A stretch of 14,516 nucleotides of DNA, from the NCBI GenBank assembly GCA_964579855.1, contig CAZOIM010000082.1, forward strand, positions 1 through 14,516, read 5' to 3'. Under the pieces are notes generated by a model. The model searched no databases, had not been told where the DNA came from, and was given only the letters and a program-made list of their open reading frames with translations. This document shows, piece after piece, positions 12,850-14,516 of the stretch. Source of the stretch: JADGQA01 sp964579855 (GTDB taxonomy: Bacteria; Bacteroidota; Ignavibacteria; UBA10030). Within the stretch, counting starts at the first letter, position 1, and each line of letters starts with the position of its first letter. A program made the position numbers and the translations under genes.

Positions 12850-13857
12850 ATGACTCAAGAAAGACAAAACAGAGTTCGGTACGGCATAGTAGGTTTCGGA
12901 GGTTTCGCTGAGCGCGCGATAATGCCTGCAATTCGGGCATCGGCAAACTCGGAGCTGGTCGCTATACAGAAACGTTCGCTTTCAGCCGCGAAACTCAAGG
13001 CAGACGAGCATCACATTCCTCTCGCGTTCAATTCGGTCGAAGAGCTCGTTCATCACGGCGACATCGATGCGGTCTTCATCACATCGGCCAATTCGCAACA
13101 TTGCCCGGAGACTCTCGTCGCCGCCAAAGCAAGAAAACATATTCTGGTTGAAAAACCGATGGCTCTGAATGCGTCCGAGGCAAAGAAAATGATCGATGCG
13201 TGCAAAAAGCAAAGGGTGAGGCTGATGGTCGGGCACATGGTCCGATTATCCCCTCTGACCCTTCGGATCAAAGAACTAATTCGATCAGGCTCAATTGGAA
13301 AAGTGACTTTCGTAAAAACAGAATACATGTATGATGGACGGACCAGCCGGAGAGGTTGGCTGCAGGATATTCGGATCGCAGGTGGAGGCCCGCTTTTCGA
13401 CATCGGAGTTCACTGCCTTGACACTATTAAGTCTATTCTGGATGCGGAAACGATATCTGTGTCAAGCCTTCTTGAGCCAAGACCTACAAAGACGAGAACC
13501 GAGTTGACCGCCGAAGTTGCTCTACGGTTTCCTAAAGGAATCCTTGCTTCGATCTACTGCTCCTTCGCCGCCCCTATACGACGGTCCATGATTGAAGTCA
13601 TCGGAACAGAAGGGACCCTTTCTGCTGTTGATTTTACACTGGGGAACAAAACAATTGCGTTGACGGTAATACGAGGCTCGCAAGGTTCAGAAGGGGAGAC
13701 ACGAACAGAAATGATCAACGTACCGAACCTCTATGTTGAAGAAACAACTCACTTCTCATCCTGCATCCTCAAGGACATGAAACCAGAAATTCCCGGTGAG
13801 GTAGGCCTATCCAATCAGAAGGATTTGGACAAAGCAATGAGAATGATTCGGAGTTGA
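12850..13857 (+). CDS. Gfo/Idh/MocA family NAD(P)-dependent oxidoreductase
   Basis: 335 residues from the ATG at 12850. A TTG at 12829 and an ATG at 12835 in the same frame would add only a few hydrophobic residues before the Rossmann fold, so I prefer the later start, although none has a clear Shine-Dalgarno. The N-terminal Rossmann domain opens with 'YGIVGFGGFAERAIMPAI' (dinucleotide loop GFGGFA about 15-20). The family lysine lies in EKP (101-103), and the second domain carries GGGPLFDIGVHCLD (about 178-191) with the Asp and His used in substrate binding and proton transfer. The family oxidises or reduces sugars, inositols and other polyols, or biliverdin-like substrates. The substrate is not readable here. 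It is divergent from the PLP-enzyme gene with a 151-base gap and converges with pdxJ, so no metabolic partner is evident from the neighbourhood. Confidence 0.9.
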   Translation: MTQERQNRVRYGIVGFGGFAERAIMPAIRASANSELVAIQKRSLSAAKLKADEHHIPLAFNSVEELVHHGDIDAVFITSANSQHCPETLVAAKARKHILVEKPMALNASEAKKMIDACKKQRVRLMVGHMVRLSPLTLRIKELIRSGSIGKVTFVKTEYMYDGRTSRRGWLQDIRIAGGGPLFDIGVHCLDTIKSILDAETISVSSLLEPRPTKTRTELTAEVALRFPKGILASIYCSFAAPIRRSMIEVIGTEGTLSAVDFTLGNKTIALTVIRGSQGSEGETRTEMINVPNLYVEETTHFSSCILKDMKPEIPGEVGLSNQKDLDKAMRMIRS

Positions 13858-13883
13858 GGTTCAAACGCGAAAACATGCACTAC

Positions 13884-13919
13884 GCGCCAGGATGATGGGA
13901 TTGATGGCGTGGCTGGCGC
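13884..13919. terminator. Possible bidirectional terminator hairpin between convergent genes
   Basis: A perfect 7-base inverted repeat (GCGCCAG at 13884-13890, CTGGCGC at 13913-13919) with a 22-base loop lies in the 63-base gap between the oxidoreductase and pdxJ stops. The + strand continues CTTCTTTTTACC inside the pdxJ end; the minus strand continues GTAGTGCATGTTTTCG. The T runs do not abut the stem, so this is only moderate support. Confidence 0.4.
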
Positions 13920-13920
13920 A

Positions 13921-14516
13921 CTACTTCTTTTTACCACCGGATACAAGTCTCATCATCTCCTTTACTGCACGCTCCAACCCGACGAAAAGTGCCCGAGTAA
14001 TCACGGCGTGGCCAATGCTGACTTCATCAATATCTTTGATGTCGGTAATGCGAGAGACGTTGCCGTAGTCCAGCCCGTGTCCTCCATTGACAGTGAGACC
14101 CAGTGACTTGCCAAGCTTCGCCATGATCCGGATCCTGTCGAGCTGTAATTTCACTGCGCGATCCGATCGTGCATTTGCGTACTCGCCCGTGTGGAGTTCA
14201 ACCATATCGGCGCCAATCTCCTTCGAGGTTTCAAGCTGCAATTGAACCGGATCGACAAACAGACTTACCGCAATCTTTCTTCTGTGAAATGATTTGATCA
14301 CGTCGGCTAATCTTCCCTTCTGTAAAACGACGTCGAGGCCCCCTTCCGTAGTCAACTCTCTTCTTTTTTCGGGTACTAGCGTCACGAGATCCGGCTTCAC
14401 ATCGAGCGCAATGTCTACAATTTCATCCGTTGCGGCCATCTCCAGGTCGAGCTTTGTTGTGATGGTCTTTCTTAACTGTCGCACATCGCTGTCCCGTATA
14501 TGTCTTCTGTCTTCAC
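13921..14516 (-). CDS. pdxJ: Pyridoxine 5'-phosphate synthase (5' end outside window)
   Basis: About 198 C-terminal residues are visible. The frame is open to the right edge and must be read past the internal GTG at 14484, because the codons beyond it give EDRRHIRDSDVRQL, the conserved PdxJ active-site segment. About 45 N-terminal residues (the 'NIDHVATLRQARG' region) therefore lie outside the window. Other hallmarks are LDLEMAAT, VTLVPEKRRELTTEGGLD, VELHTGEYA, VNGGHGLDYGNV (catalytic His) and EVSIGHAVITRALFVGLE (phosphate-binding loop). The first residues of the usual 'NAGHGL' appear as NGGHGL, a conservative change. PdxJ condenses 1-deoxy-D-xylulose 5-phosphate with 3-amino-2-oxopropyl phosphate to make pyridoxine 5'-phosphate, the last committed step of the DXP-dependent vitamin B6 route. 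It ends in a Lys-rich tail and converges with the oxidoreductase gene. Confidence 0.96.
   Translation of the reverse strand, partial: EDRRHIRDSDVRQLRKTITTKLDLEMAATDEIVDIALDVKPDLVTLVPEKRRELTTEGGLDVVLQKGRLADVIKSFHRRKIAVSLFVDPVQLQLETSKEIGADMVELHTGEYANARSDRAVKLQLDRIRIMAKLGKSLGLTVNGGHGLDYGNVSRITDIKDIDEVSIGHAVITRALFVGLERAVKEMMRLVSGGKKK

Noticed and set aside
1..14516. CRISPR arrays, insertion sequences, tRNA genes, prophage or defence genes
   Set aside because: No regularly spaced repeats, transposase or integrase motifs, cloverleaf sequences or known defence domains were seen on either strand.

Overview
The window carries ordinary chromosomal genes with intermediate base composition and no phage, insertion-sequence, CRISPR or tRNA signatures. 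A Bacteroidota-style LptE, a head-GIN (DUF2807) lipoprotein, a LemA/M48 pair and a tandem GH2-type jelly-roll secreted protein suggest a Gram-negative member of the Bacteroidota/Chlorobi/Ignavibacteria (FCB) side of the tree. Several start sites have a clear Shine-Dalgarno and others have none. The lineage is an inference from gene families, not from a marker-gene search.

Layout, left to right. (1) Positions 1-3052, + strand: a tight cell-envelope cluster of the 3' part of lptE, a cellulose-synthase-like GT2 membrane glycosyltransferase (7-base gap) and a TPR protein with a long Pro/Gln/Glu-rich linker (6-base gap), probably one operon. (2) 3148-6040, - strand: a DUF2807 adhesin-like lipoprotein, a 572-base stretch without a convincing gene that holds hairpins, a perfect 18-base palindrome and a 12-base repeat, then an M48 (HtpX-like) membrane protease and lemA. 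(3) 6251-10318, + strand: a HAMP-less sensor histidine kinase and an OmpR-type response regulator (15-base gap), a small secreted protein of unknown function, and a secreted protein built from two copies of a sugar-binding jelly-roll domain with no catalytic domain. (4) 10354-10385: a strong bidirectional terminator separating the + genes from rpsT. (5) 10418-12698, - strand: rpsT, a CoA-pyrophosphatase-type NUDIX hydrolase and a Cys/Met-metabolism PLP enzyme. (6) 12850-13857, +: a Gfo/Idh/MocA oxidoreductase, divergent from the PLP gene. (7) 13921-14516, -: pdxJ, cut by the right edge of the window.

How the genes may work together: much of the window concerns the envelope (LPS assembly lipoprotein, membrane glycosyltransferase, GIN lipoprotein, LemA plus membrane protease, periplasmic-sensing kinase, two secreted proteins). 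The divergent arrangement of lemA-M48 and the two-component system over a shared 210-base region is compatible with an envelope-stress module, but that is only inferred from position. The right third is housekeeping: translation, nucleotide-derivative clean-up, sulfur amino-acid metabolism and PLP synthesis. pdxJ makes the cofactor used by the nearby PLP enzyme. I found no clear evidence of an undescribed defence or mobile system. The items most worth a second look are the catalytic-domain-less tandem jelly-roll protein with its small secreted neighbour, and the structured non-coding stretch at 3835-4406.
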